Part shown: positions 47,501-59,394 of the stretch, piece after piece | Layout: every line of letters starts with the position of its first letter | How positions within the stretch are numbered: the stretch's first letter is position 1 | Origin: Zea mays | Lineage: Eukaryota; Streptophyta; Magnoliopsida; Poales; Poaceae | Direction: 5' to 3' | NCBI RefSeq assembly: GCF_902167145.1 | Contig: NC_050097.1 | Span: forward strand, 113,245,982 to 113,309,981 | Length of the DNA: 64,000 bases | Notes under the pieces: generated by a model | Database searches by the model: none | What the model was told of the DNA's origin: nothing | The model's input: the letters and a program-made list of their open reading frames with translations, nothing else | Translations under genes and position numbers: made by a program

Positions 47501-50500
47501 GGCAAGCAGTTTGACAGCCAAGATTTCAAGGATTTTTGTTTCTCCATCGGCACCAAGCTTGCCTTCGCTTTAGTTTATCATCCGCAGTCCAACGGGGTCG
47601 TGGAGCGCGCCAATGGGAAAATCTTCACAGCTGTCAAGAAAATGCTACTCGATAAAAAAAGGCAGATGGACCGATTTGTTACCTGAGGCAGTCTGGGCGC
47701 TAAACACAACTGAGTGTAGGGCGACTGGGTTCACTCCTTTCCGACTTCTATACGGATCGGAGGCCATGACCCCGCAAGAAATAAAGCATGGGTCCCCGCG
47801 AACAGTTCCGTCAGCCGTCCCCGACGTGGACGAGCCAACTTCAAAGGATCTCATTGACGGAGATCGGGTCTTCGCCCTACAGGCCCTAAACAAATACCAA
47901 GCCCAGACCAAGGCATGGCGCGACCACGCAGTCATCCCGAGGGAGTTCAGCGAAGGGGACCTCGTACTCGTCCGAACAGCTCGGACGGAGTCCAGGGGCA
48001 AGCTGGAGCCCAAGTGGGAGGGCCCCTTTATAGTCAAGACAAAAGCTTCCCCCAGCGCTTACAGGCTCACAACGCCAAACGACGAGGACCTGGAGCACTC
48101 CTGGAACATCGACAACCTCCGCAAATTTTTTGTTTGACTCATCAGGGCTGATTTCGCCCTTGTAATTCGCCAAAAACAATCTTGTACCGGCCCGCACTCT
48201 TTTCCTCCCGGGGGGTGAGGTTTTTAACGAGGCGGAGCCATGTAATATATGTGAGAAAAATCCCCCGCAAAAACTTGCGTCGAAAAAAGACCGCGACGAC
48301 GGTCTTCGACATTCGACCAATTCGAGGTCACCGCGAGGCTAAGCGCTAGCCACCCTCGCGTGCGACAAATCCGCGCAGAAGTCGCCTAGGGGTGCAGCCG
48401 GACTAGCACAACAAGTGCGAAAAAACCGAAGTCTACCGCGAAGACTATCCGCGCAGAAGTCGCCTAAGGGTGCAGCCGGACTAGCACAACAAGTGCGAAA
48501 AAACCGAAGTCTACCGCGAAGACTATCCGCGCAGAAGTCGCCTAAGGGTGCAGCCGGACTAGCACAACAAGTGCGAAAAAACCGAAGTCTACCGCGAAGA
48601 CTATCCGTGCAGAAGTCGCCTAAGGGTGCAGCCGGACTAGCACAACAAGTGCGAAAAAACCGAAGTCTACCGCGAAGACTATCCGCGCAGAAGTCGCCCA
48701 AGGGTGCAGCCGGACTAGCACAACAAGTGCGAAAAAACCGAAGTTTACCGCGAAGACTACCCGCGCAGAAGCCGCCTAAGGGCGCAGCCGGACTAGTACA
48801 ACAAAAGCAGAAACGACAGCATCAAACCGTCCGCGCCAAGACCGACTATAATCACACCAGCACAGCATAACAAAACATACCAGACAAAGTACACAACGGC
48901 TCAACCTTCATCGTACAAGCAAGCGAGGCACAGGCAAGCGAGGGCACACAACTTCATCGTACAAGCCTTTACACATATACAAGCGAGGGCGCCACACTCT
49001 ACATCGGCTCAACCTTAGGAATAATTCCCATCTCTCTATAATTAAATAACATTATACTAAGCTTCTCACCCGCAAAAAGACTTCGCAGTTCCCCTTCCCC
49101 TGTACTCGCGGCAGCCGACAAAGACAACAGTTCCTGCCGACCAGCCCTACTCACACGAAGCCGAGCCCCTTCCTCCGTACTAACCCTACGCTTTGCAACC
49201 GCCCTTCGTCGTCGGCGCCCGGTGCTAGGACCTGGCACATCTTGCGCGTCCGCGGCGTGTGGCGAAGCCTCCGCCGCAGCCACATCCAAGGCCGCAAAAT
49301 AGTCCAAGTCCTCCTCCGACGACTCCTCAGTCCACTCAACCGAGCTCCCAGAGTCAGTAAAATCAAAAACTCAGATGCAGATCCACCATATTCATTACCA
49401 CCTTCCGCGGTCGAAGCCGCCAAAAATTCAGTAGTAGCGGTTGCGTGCGCAGGCCCAAAATCTTGAACCTGCGCAGCAACCAAAATTCAGCAACTTATCC
49501 AAAATTCCCCAACCCTATACACCCACTACGCCACCTGCGAAGGCCCTGACGCTGCGGGAGCCTCCGCCGTTGGCTCCGCCGCTGCTTCCGCCGTGGTTTC
49601 CGCCGCTGCTTCCGCCGTGGTTTCCGCCGCCACCGCCGCGGGATCTTCAGCACTCGGCACAGCAGCTGCGGGGGCATCAGGTGCGCCTTCGGCCACCTTC
49701 GGGGGCAGGTCTTCGCCGGCCGCAGCAGATGTGGGGCATCCGGTGCGCCTTCCGCGGTCTCCGGGGTTGGCTCCAGGGCGACCCCAGACACGGCCTCCGC
49801 AGGGGTCGGCTCCGGGTCAGGCAGCGCGCTGTTCAACGCCCCGAAGTCGTCCACCCGCTCGCCACGCGCCGCCTAAGACAAAACACACAAAATTCAGCAA
49901 ACACACGCACAGCCCACATCCAGCAAACGCCAAACAAACGACAACGTTACCTGAGCCCTCGCAGTCTCGGCCCGCTCCCTGACCACCTCACGACCGTGCG
50001 GACCCCACATCCGGTCATAGAGGGCCCCGGCGGATTCCTTCACTACGGGGTCTTCGACCTTATAGACATCTCGCTCAAAATCTTCATCTGCCTGGTCGAA
50101 GACCTCGAAGTGCCGGCACCCTTCGCGGGAGAGTGCGTTCATCGCCCCCTCGCAGGTGACCAGGGAGGCGTACGACATAAACCCCCCCACGACAGTGGGG
50201 AGTTCCTGCAGCTCCTCCTGCACCCATTCCAGACAGCGAAGCTCGGGCTCTCGGTCCGGCACCTCGAAGTCACCGGTCCGCGCACCCAGCTCACGATATG
50301 TATCCATAAGCTGTGTGCGCGTCCGTTCGGCCTCCGCACGCATCGCGGCCTCGGCCCCCTTCACGCGGCTCTCCAGGGCGGTGAGCCGCTCCTGCAGATG
50401 TTCGGCGCGCTCCCTGGCAAGATTGCCTTCCGCCCGCGCCAGTCTGGCCTCCGCCTGCGCAGCCTGCTCGTTGGCCTCCCTCCTCTCCTCCGCCAGTTGG

Positions 50501-53500
50501 CGCCGGAGGTCAGCCTTCTCCCTCTCCAGTGCGGCCACCTTGTCCGTCAGTTTACGGCACTTGCTGTCGGAGGCCGATTTTTCACGGACAGCGTCAGCAT
50601 GTTGCGTCCGAAGTCTCTCGACTTCGGTAGACACAGCTGCCGTGAGGGCCCCCGACGCAGTACGGCTGGCGAAGTCAGCCACCTGCAGAGCGCATGTAAG
50701 GCCGTTGCCCAAAAAAAAAGGGAGAGAGTATAGCTCAGCGGACCTGACTCAGCGCCTCCGTCACCTCCTTCAGCCGGCGGGTCGCTGCGCCCGCCTCGTC
50801 CCTGACAACCGCGAGGGCCGACACCTCGCCTCCGGCGCCAAGGGCCTCGCCCCTCGCCTTCGGCACTATGGCAGCCGTCGCGATCGCCGCGGCAGGCGCA
50901 ACTATAGCAAGTTGGCCTTCGTCCAACCCTGCAACGTATCAACGAATTTTAAAAAAAAACGAGCCAACGACTTACCACCAAGATAGTCGTCCACATTAAT
51001 ATCGGTGCCGAAGTCGGCAACACGTTTGCCCGACAACGGCAACGCTCGGGCCGCCTTCGCGACCTCCGCCACTCCGCTGACCGGCGGCACCACCTTCGTC
51101 GATTTGGAGCCTCCGGCGCCTGCCGTTGCCTCCGGCGCCTTGCTAATGCAGAGGCGCCCGACTTCGCCGCCAGCGGCGGCTTGCCTCCGCCGGAGGCCGC
51201 AGCCTTCGCAGTCCCCCGCTGCCTTTTCGGCCTAGCTTCATGAAGCCTCACAGCCGCCTGGCGTTTTTGCGCTGCCCCTTGGCGATCCTTGTCCATCACT
51301 GCCGACACAACAGCAGCAATATTCCGCCCGTAAGGAAAAACTCTCCATTCACGAACCATGCGAGATGTAAAACAGTCCTCGCCAGCCGCGCAGGGGATAG
51401 GAACATTCCTAGGCCAGCAACCCCCGGTAACCCTCAGCATCCGAGCCGAAGACTCCCGGAGCTCGGACGATGACATCCTTCCCCCCGGGGCCGCGCACGT
51501 CCTCATCAACTCTCTAGCAAAACTATCACACACCCCAAGTCCTCCCATAGCAGTACCTAATTTTCTCTTTTTGGAGGAAGGGGCGGCCGCCGGCGCAGGG
51601 TCGTCTCCAGTCTCCACCACCGGCTTCTTTCCACGGCGGTCCGCGTCGTCTTGACCAGGATAGCCGTCGTACGGCAATTGATTTAACTCGAAAACCCTGT
51701 TCAAACGGTCATTTGACCCGCGGATATCAAAGCTGCGCTGGCCTTCCGTCCTCGGCACGTAACGTCCCACGAGCCGCACCGCCCCATCCTCCGCATCACG
51801 CACAAAGGCGGCCGGGTCGCGGTTTCGCAGATTCAGTGCGAAGGCAGGACTTCGCACCACCCTTCCTCTGTGAAAAGGCATCTGGCGAGGGCACACTTCG
51901 CCCAACGCCCAGCCATGCGCCAAGGGCCACACCCCGTACGCCACGAACTCTTCAACTAAATCGCGCCCACTGCTCTGACCGGCGGCGCATCGAAGGGCCC
52001 CTTCGTCCGCATCCTCCTCTGCCACTTCAAAGGGCGGATACGCTGAGTAATAATGAGAGCACATCTCGGACACGGGGAGTCCCTCATGGCCTTCGACGGT
52101 ACCCTCAGCAACGTAAAACCAAAATTCATTCCAGTTGCCCCACTTGTTGCGGGCGCATGGAACCAACTCCACTACTTGCATTGTGGTCTTGCCGGTCTTC
52201 GGCGTGAATGTGCATGACCCAAACTGAGCAACTTCGTCCCCAATCATCCTCTTCTGCCAGTGCAAACAATAATACTTCGCAAAAACTTCAACCGATGGCT
52301 GTCCGCCGTACGAAGTCGTCGCCCAGACATACTTCGACAGCGCCACCACGGCATTCGGTGTCAGCTGATGTATTTGAACGTTGAACCTACGCAGGACTTC
52401 GCCAACAAACCGGTGCGCAGGCAAGCAGAGACCGACGGTGAAGAACGCCTCGAAAACGACCAACTCACCCTCCGGCTCGGGGACTTCCTCCGTCCCCGGA
52501 GCACGAGCAACTCCGCCGCCAAAGTAACCCAACCGCTGCATATCTTCAACGCGGGCTGACGTCATCCGCGACACGCCAAAATCAACAGAATCGCCGGCGC
52601 GCAACTCCTCCGCCATCAAACTACTCAGCGTCTCCTCAGACGAGGCGGCGGCCGGCGGCGTAGCGGCAGCGGAAGAAGAGGACGACATCGCTACGTACCG
52701 TCGGCGGCGGCGGGCGGTCTGCTTCACTCGAGCCAGATCTCCGGCGAACAAGAGCACGGCGGGCAGACGAGCAGCAAGACGGCGGGCGGCTAGGGTTTTT
52801 CACGGAGCGCGGAAGGCGAAGTTCAAAAAGCGCCGACCCCCGCCCCCTTTTATAGGCAGGGCGCGGCTCTTCGGTAAACCCGCAATCCGACAGGGCGCGG
52901 CGCTTCGGGAAACCCGCAATCCAACAGTACGCCGTCCATCAACAGTCACATCAAAAACCCCCGCGGAACCACTTCGAGCGAGGGCAGCGTCTCCGCCATC
53001 TAGCGACGTCTTCGGCACCAGGTGACTTTGTCGAACTGGTCCCTCGGAGGGCAAATGTTGGGGCGAAGGCAAAGGCGCCACCCCTCGCTCGAAGTCTTCG
53101 CTGATAACCGCTGGTCAGACAGGGACAGAACAGGCGGGGACACCCTTCGCTTGATCGGCACCAGACGAAGACCGGCGACGAAGTCATCCCACAGTGCGGC
53201 CTCGTCCAGCTCAGAGGCCCACGTGCGTTCCGGCCCATTGTAACGGGCCCTGCGTGGCCGCCGCGAGTTACGGGCCTGATCTGTAAAGGCATCCCTGTAA
53301 TTACAGTCTGTAACCCCACTTTATGGGAATATTCTGGGGATAACCTAGGTAGCTGAGGGCACATGCGTTCTTAGCACAAGGCGCTGGGCGCTCAGGTACC
53401 TATAAATACCCCTGCACAGTGCCCGTGGGAGGGCAGATTAACAGAGCTATTGCCTCCTAGCACGTGGGCCTCTGAGCTGGACGAGGCCGCACTGTGGGAT

Positions 53501-56500
53501 GACTTCGTCGCCGGTCTTCGTCTGGTGCCGATCAAGCGAAGGGTGTCCCCGCCTGTTCTGTCCCTGTCTGACCAGCGGTTATCAGCGAAGACTTCGAGCG
53601 AGGGGTGGCGCCTTTGCCTTCGCCCCAACACTGTCCTCCTCTGCTTTGCCCATCAGAGATACAGAAAAAGATAAGAATCATGACTCTAAATAGAATATAA
53701 ACTGAGAAATTAACATTAGCAACATTTCAAGTTAGATCTTCCATGTAACAAGTAATCATGCCAGAAGCCTTAATATAAATCTAGCAAAAGCAGAACCACC
53801 ACCATAACATGGAGCCAAAATTGAGCAGCTCATCGTTTTTAAGCTAGGCTGGCTATTTAACTTACAATTATGTTGCAGAACTGTATCAACTCCCTCTAAT
53901 TTTTTGTTACATTATATTTGGCAGGAAAATCTGAGTTATCAATAATCCTATGTGTTTCTACTGGGTCTGAAACTTGTAACATACAGTTCTCTGAAGATCT
54001 ACAGAAGATAGTGGATACTTATCAGCTGAGTCCTTTCACCGCAAAAGTAATGCTTCCATCCTTTGGGAAGCTTTGATGTTGTCATTTTTTATTGAAAGTG
54101 ATAATATGTGATACTGGCATGATGGGTTAGGTTCGTCGATAAAATGTTCTAACCTTTTTTATATCTTACAACTATAGATGCATCAAAGCATGAATCCTTT
54201 GGAAATAGGAATAACTGTCATTATCTAGGTAGACTCGCCTTGTGCCCTTGTTGAATATTGACATTTACTACTGGTAAAAGTCTTTAACAGGTTGCCAGGT
54301 GTTGTGCTACATCAAAAGAGGAGTGGGAGGAACAGTGCAAACTTTGGCCAACATCTTACCATCCTGCACATGAGTATGACCTCATGACCTGTCATATAAT
54401 GCTCTTTTTTTGTTGAACATGCAGGAGAACTGAATGTCATTGCATTATTAAGAAGAAAAGAGCTTGTGACACTAGTTTCCAATATTACATTTGCTCCTGT
54501 TTTTGATGCATACATGACCACGGCCTATCCATCTGCCTCTACTGGCCTCCAGTGACAACTTGCCATCTGGTGTGGGTATAGCACAGTTTGGTGATTTCGG
54601 TGAAACCAAAAACCGAACCGAAAAAACCAAAAATCGAACTGCTCGGTTTCTCTGTCTATAGTACACCGATTGGTTTGCTTTGTGTAAAAACCTAAGTTTT
54701 TAGAAACCGAAAAAACCGAACCGAAGTTTCGGTTTACACTGAAATGCTGAATGCCCAGGCCTACATGCCATTGGTGCTGGCAAGGTACCATAGGTGTATC
54801 TCATCTTCTGCTCGCAGCAGGAGTTAAATTGAAGGTGGGCCGTTTTGAATATGGCATCATTCCAGTGATTTCAGATCATCCAGGTGCCTAGAATGACCCT
54901 GGAATTAAATCTCTTGCCCATGACTATCACAATGTGCCCATGTTCCCTGCTCCACCATTCTCCAAACACCTTGTTGGCTTATCACGTTATGCATTTGCTG
55001 TGATACTTTTGTTTAGTTCACTCAAACATACAAGATTCGCTAGGACAAATTTGTAAGTCGATTAAAAAAAACAATGCTGTCGCTGAATCCCAAGATGAAC
55101 TAATTGCTAGCTATAAAGTTTCAGTTACCATCAAAACAATTCTCTGAAGATTTTCAATTCCCAGCCAGTGTTGCAGGAAATCTGCCTCATCTCATGTTGA
55201 AACACTAGCTATCTATCGGCATTGACTCCACTCTGATGAGGAACATAGTTATTCTTTAGGCAATTGCATTTGTAGTATGCTTGTTGCTTTGTCCATTGTT
55301 CTAAGATTGGTATTGTGCTTTGACTTTGGCCGGTAGCACATATCTGTAGGGCCTAGAATGCAATCCATAGTACGGCAGGTGGGCTTCTTGTTTGCATTCA
55401 AATTTAGGTCAAGATCTACAAATGACTGATCATATCTTTTCCCTGAGTTTTTTTTTTAAATTTTCTGTAGCATGTGATGTGATTACAGTAACAAACTTTC
55501 ACATCAAATTGGCAGTTACTACATTGTTCTGTTGTCTGTGGACGAGATTTTACTGCACTTTATGATTAAAATAGAGTTTTCCATGGAGGTGTGGATACTG
55601 CAATTTTCTGCTCTCTTAGACTCATATGTTAACTTACAGCCTTGGTATTGTCCGTGGATTTCAAGAGGAGGAATTACCATCAATATTTAATTGCATGAAG
55701 GCTGCTATTCAGTTATCAAAGGTAACCACTCTAGGTATCACAAGACAAATATTATGGGTATTACTGAGTAGGTCAAGCGACCACTGCTTCCCATTGCACT
55801 TCTAATCACCTCCTAGATGCTAGAAGCCAGAGTCACTGCTTGGTCAAGCGGCCAAGATCTGCCTTGGTGTAATATGAATAGTTCATCAATCGTACTTTGC
55901 TCGCCATGCTTTGTTATGTACACAATTGTATCTTTACCTTGCTTGTTGTTTTGGTATTTGATCATTTCTTTTGGCTAATTTCCACTTTGGTTCTCTGACT
56001 GTACTAGGCAGGCAATGCTGCAATCATTGTTGATCCATCAAGCATGCAAATAGTTGCAAAGGCCACTGACCATACACACAAGCATGATACGGCTGAAGAA
56101 GGGAACACATTTTCTGAAGCGAATGCAGATGTTACCTGCCCTTGGAATACATCGACTGATGATGACAACAATCTGTCACTTCCAGGATCCTTTCTTCCTA
56201 AACTCAACAGTTTGAACATGGAAATCCCATGTATAAATCCTTGGGGATGGATGAAAAAAAGGACTTGTGAGCAGAAGCCATCGCCATGGGATGGCTGTTC
56301 TGCATGGCATCCTCTGAGACATGCTCCCATGGCTGCCATTGAAAATGCTGCTGAGAGGGACAGAACGATGTTTCCTTCTTCGATTTCAATAACCAAGCCA
56401 GATTCAGATGGCAGTCCCGAGAACTGCTGCGACAATGAACCAGCAAAAAGGCTGAAGACGGATACAAAAGTGAGCTTGTTACTTCTTATAATCTCTCATT

Positions 56501-56981
56501 GCAGTTGCTTATCTAGTGTTGCGTGAAACTGGCAATAATGCATTCAATTCATCCTACCTTTTTTTCCCTGACATGGCCAAATTTTAAACATCAGGATAAT
56601 GAGAAACCGGCATCTGAATCATCTGGTGGCGACCTGTTTGAGACCAGCAGACCATATCTCTGCACAGGGTTTGATATCTACCTTGTTTGGGAACCATGCA
56701 CAATGTATGCTCAACCATCCTCCAGCCTGCACATAGTTTCTCCTCTTACTGCTGACCAATCTTACTCGTTTGCTGCTTTAATTTGAAGGTGTGCGATGGC
56801 GCTTGTGCATCATAGGTTCAAGCGCGTGTTCTACGCCTTCCCCAATCCTGTGGCCGGAGCACTCGGTGGAGTCTACAGGTTGCATGGGGAGAGGAGTCTA
56901 AACCATCACTATAATGTGTTTAGGGTTTCAGTACCTGAGGCGTACTTGAATGGGTTGAACTGTTATTCGAAGGAATGCTGA
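29512..56981 (+). CDS. TAD3: tRNA-specific adenosine deaminase subunit TAD3 (ADAT3-type), nine exons
   Basis: Coding exons: 29512-29572, 29657-29708, 30281-30354, 53925-54046, 54291-54373, 55640-55721, 56008-56469, 56595-56704, 56789-56981. All junctions obey GT-AG with matching phases; the sum is 1239 bp, 412 residues. The start MAWELIEVPG and the exon 2-3 segment with LANTLIR and PLENLRHVKRVRRR fit plant TAD3. The cytidine-deaminase-like fold has HPLRHAPMAAIE (Zn ligand His263; the catalytic Glu of HxE is absent, Ala at 265 to 268 region) and PCTMC (Cys347, Cys350). Tad3 is known as the non-catalytic partner of Tad2, and the pair converts A34 to inosine in tRNA wobble positions. Intron 3 is 23,570 bp and filled by retroelements. 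Whether it is spliced efficiently cannot be judged here. Confidence 0.93.
30634..30923 (+). mobile_element. intact TRIM/SMART-like mini LTR retrotransposon in TAD3 intron 3
   Basis: Two 84-bp LTRs (30639-30722 and 30835-30918), both starting TGTTGAAGTG and ending CTAACA, differ at two bases. A PBS TGGTATCAGAGCC starts right at the first LTR end (30723). A G-rich tract (GAGTGGGGG) precedes the second LTR. GTTTG flanks both sides (30634-30638, 30919-30923). The 280-bp element has no coding capacity, so it must use proteins of other elements. Size and structure fit the very small LTR elements described in grass genes. Confidence 0.92.
30970..31442 (-). repeat. full Tat LTR at the left end (473 bp, 3' LTR of body A)
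   Basis: Plus-strand ends are TGTTGGAACTTGC and CCTTCGCCCCAACA. On the minus strand it is preceded by a purine-rich tract (CCTCGGAGGGCAAA). It is the only complete LTR of the composite. It carries several substitutions against the copies at 42066 and 53056 (for example near 31130, 31218 and 31235). Confidence 0.88.
31810..35327 (+). pseudogene. antisense gene of Tat body A (gypsy-type transposon domain plus coiled coil)
   Basis: Runs opposite to gag-pol in the 3' region. The first exon starts at 31810 (MPSSSSS). It has the segment VVFEAFFAAGLRLPAHRFV, VLRRFNVQIHQLTPNA and FAKYYCLHWQ, characteristic of the Pfam family called putative gypsy type transposon. It stops at a TAA (33220-33222) where body B has CAA. 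Further blocks after intron-like gaps (CAG|GT near 33590, CTGCAG near 33650) encode a long E/R/A-rich coiled coil (about 33650-34140). That block has a TAG at 34139 where B has CAG. Acidic Ala/Pro-rich and basic tails end at 35327. A deletion near 33521 removes about 148 bp present in B. Antisense extra ORFs are known in Tat elements; the role is unknown. Confidence 0.75.
35521..35957. repeat. 78-bp tandem repeat array, body A
   Basis: About 5.6 units with exact 78-bp spacing (unit starts 35599, 35677, 35755, 35833, 35911, plus a diverged first unit at 35521). The core is CTAGTCCGGCTGCACCC followed by CTTCTGCGCGGATAGTC. 78 is divisible by three, so frames stay open through the array on both strands; this is not evidence of coding. 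It lies between the antisense gene and the pol end. Confidence 0.92.
36189..40043 (-). pseudogene. Tat body A pol: protease, RT, RNase H, second RNase H, integrase
   Basis: Two collinear ORFs (40043-38943 and 38936-36189) are split by a single in-frame TAG at about 38946. The first has the protease site VLVDNGSQADII and the start of RT (KWRMCIDFTSLNKACP). The second has RT (NIFTYVDDIVVAS, catalytic DD), RNase H (VYYVSEVL, VTSDRGLGELF), a second archaeal-type RNase H (HCDGAWCHAG, NNIAEYEAVILGL, IIKTDSKIVVG, NEEADALAKAA) and integrase (CEACQKF, LTVDNGKQF, SNGVVERANG). There is no chromodomain. The dual RNase H marks the Tat lineage. Body B carries the same amber codon. Confidence 0.9.
40143..41858 (-). 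pseudogene. Tat body A gag
   Basis: Starts at ATG 41858 (MAPKRANPKADEAAKAALLA) and has a long coiled coil (LRLKNRNLQRQKEILEAKRQ). The conserved gag core follows (NGSTDPAQYIMSYQVAVASA, SWRSLGDKFLLNFQGY, YYRKFLTLK). The C-terminal zinc-knuckle region (CLFHGEDCAHQTKDC) is out of frame with the core because of a C-tract length change near 40550. Gag and pol are separated by a run of 14 C at 40125-40138. The protein would package element RNA in virus-like particles; here it is defective. Confidence 0.85.
41886..42065 (-). repeat. duplicated gag fragment at the head-to-head junction
   Basis: About 180 bp matching gag 40441-40614 in the same orientation, placed directly upstream of body A gag where LTR and PBS should be. 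It joins leader sequence near 41886, at a spot where gag (GCGCCCACC) and PBS (GCGCCCACC) share nine bases, and joins the truncated LTR at 42065/42066. Its C tracts differ in length from both the A and B gag copies. Confidence 0.85.
42066..42426 (+). repeat. truncated 5' LTR of Tat body B
   Basis: Contains the last 361 bp of the 473-bp LTR, ending GTTCCAACA at 42426; the first ~112 bp are missing at the central junction. A TATA box TATAAATA is at 42299-42306, so promoter function could persist. It is followed by TT and the PBS TGGCGCCCACCG at 42429-42440. Confidence 0.88.
42299..42306 (+). promoter_or_regulatory. Tat LTR TATA box
   Basis: TATAAATA followed by CCCCTGCACAGTGCCCG. The same box is present at 53401-53408 and, on the minus strand, near 31090-31097. 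Confidence 0.6.
42467..44214 (+). pseudogene. Tat body B gag
   Basis: Starts at ATG 42467 (MAPKRANPKADEAAKAPLLA). It is interrupted by a TGA at 43133-43135 where body A has a Trp codon, and resumes in frame as the gag core from 43202 (MSYQVAVASAGGDDATMAKS). The C-terminal zinc-knuckle region is frame-shifted, as in body A. The gag-pol boundary is a run of 17 G (44187-44203), against 14 in body A. Confidence 0.85.
44285..48137 (+). pseudogene. Tat body B pol
   Basis: Same domain order as body A: protease (VLVDNGSQADII), RT (NIFTYVDDIVVAS), RNase H, second RNase H, integrase (LDIVGPLP, VDNGKQF, VVERANG) and the C-terminal end NIDNLRKFFV at 48137. Breaks: an amber at 45385 shared with body A, a private TAG at 46916-46918 where A has TGG, and a private frameshift in an A-rich run near 47653. 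Body B is therefore more damaged than A in pol. Confidence 0.9.
48371..48807. repeat. 78-bp tandem repeat array, body B
   Basis: Inverted counterpart of 35521-35957 with the same unit length and copy number; individual units carry scattered substitutions (for example CCGTGCAG near 48606). The equal copy number means the two arrays have not expanded or contracted since they separated. Confidence 0.9.
48999..52688 (-). pseudogene. antisense gene of Tat body B
   Basis: Counterpart of 31810-35327. The first exon starts at ATG 52688 (MSSSSSAAATPP). It keeps the gypsy-type transposon domain (VVFEAFFTVGLCLPAHRFV, VLRRFNVQIHQLTPNA) and reads past the site where A has TAA. The downstream blocks are a coiled coil (50712 to about 50230), a conserved segment reading CEGAMNALSREG and RDVYKVEDPVVKES, an Ala/Pro-rich acidic part (49854-49495) and a basic tail ending at 48999. 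It keeps an intron-exon segment (50812-50959) deleted in A. A CTTGGTG|GTAAGT site near 50975 looks like a splice donor. This is the better preserved of the two copies. Confidence 0.72.
53056..53465 (+). repeat. 3' LTR of Tat body B, truncated at its end
   Basis: Starts TGTTGGGGCGAAGG after a purine-rich tract and runs about 410 bp to CTAGCACGT. There it switches into the opposite-strand LTR piece; the last ~63 bp of the LTR are absent. TATA box at 53401-53408. Confidence 0.88.
53461..53630 (-). repeat. inverted LTR fragment forming the right end of the composite
   Basis: CACGTGGGCCTCTGAG to CCCCAACA matches the left LTR from about 31272 to 31442. The switch from plus to minus LTR happens at a shared GCACGT. 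The fragment supplies the right terminus that abuts the CTGTC duplication. Confidence 0.88.
53636..53924 (+). other. remaining TAD3 intron 3, right of the composite
   Basis: About 290 bp of AT-rich single-copy-looking intron sequence up to the TTTGGCAG acceptor. No other feature is seen. Confidence 0.6.
54374..55639 (+). other. TAD3 intron 5
   Basis: 1266-bp intron. A patch at about 54590-54740 is rich in ACCGAA/TTCGGT-type short repeats and may be an old element remnant. The rest shows no gene or clear repeat. Confidence 0.55.
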
Positions 56982-57684
56982 TCCAACACCTTTCCGTTTT
57001 TATTTAGAAAAAAAGAGGATCCAAGACTGTTTTCCTTTTTTTTTTATTTTTGGCACAAGGGCTTCATATTAGGCCTAAACTTGCCCATCTGTATTATTAA
57101 ATGTTTTGGTAACAAATGTGTTTATGGATGTAAACGTTGGTGCTATTTTTTTATTAGTTTACTTAAATTTAATGAAATATGATCGGTTTCAAACATGAAT
57201 TTACACTTTTTTTAATAGATGGAAGGAGTACGCTGAAAGTCAGAACTCAGCCATTTTACAGCTCTGAATCTGATGCTTGCGCTGCGCACAGGCAGGCACT
57301 GCCTCTCGTCAGCAGATCTTGCACATCTGCATAGGGATGCAACCAAATCCTCGCCTTTATTTGAACAAACATACACTGACGAGTCATCAAAAGGGCATCA
57401 AGCCTCCTTTCCCTTCAAACTCTAGTCCTAGGTCCTGAAAACAAGAAAAAATAATCTATCCTCTCATTTACGCAGGCCTTGCTGGACATCATCAGCCAAA
57501 AAAGTATCATGTAAATACTTGTAACAAAAAGTATCTTATATGTTTCACATAAATATCGTGTAATCGTTGTGATCTAGCATTTTATTAAATAATTTGTTTA
57601 ACATGGACATTGTAATAGTAGTCGGTTATATGCCACCATAAAATGGCGTGCATAAACACTAGTAGCCCATCGGTTACGTACGGT
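56982..57684. other. intergenic region between TAD3 and the peroxidase
   Basis: The two genes converge here. It should hold the TAD3 3' UTR just after 56981 and the peroxidase 3' UTR just before 57685. AT-rich, with no ORF or repeat I can support. Confidence 0.5.
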
Positions 57685-58993
<1,309 letters not shown>

Positions 58994-59394
58994 GGCAGCC
59001 TCCTCTGTTCTTGTGATGCATCGCCGATGGAGGTAAGGCTGTTATGACTGAGCAGTTGATGGCCGCCTCAGGTGCTGCCTCGATATTCATAGTATGCTAA
59101 GAACACTGCAAGAAGTGAAGTTGAATCACCATCTTTTTATGAGCGACCAGGAGCAGATCAAAGAATATGATACACAAACAAGTTCTTTTTTTTGTCACAA
59201 GTGATTGCTATTTGTTGTTGCTGCTGGTGGAGTTAGTCATGCCTACTATGTGGCTTTGTAAGGGATTATTCTTGTGACATGGAATACATGACTGAGCTGA
59301 GCATCTAATTTTTCTTTTTAGACTTCAAACGGGAGACACGTGGCAACACTGCGCCAACCGATCGAAAATTGAACCGACCGATCCATAGATCCTG
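58994..59394. other. peroxidase upstream region
   Basis: About 400 bp that should contain the peroxidase promoter on the minus strand. I see no convincing TATA box and no other gene. Confidence 0.4.

Larger units (their letters stand above)
30970..53630. mobile_element. composite head-to-head Tat-lineage Ty3/gypsy insertion in TAD3 intron 3
   Basis: The outer ends are TGTTGGAACTTG (30970) and CGCCCCAACA (53630), both LTR termini, with CTGTC at 30965-30969 and 53631-53635. Between them are body A on the minus strand (30970-42065) and body B on the plus strand (42066-53465), joined at their 5' sides. The centre holds a gag fragment and a truncated LTR. The right end is a plus LTR fused to a minus LTR piece. 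The bodies are nearly identical apart from point changes and small indels. Total 22,661 bp. Confidence 0.88.
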
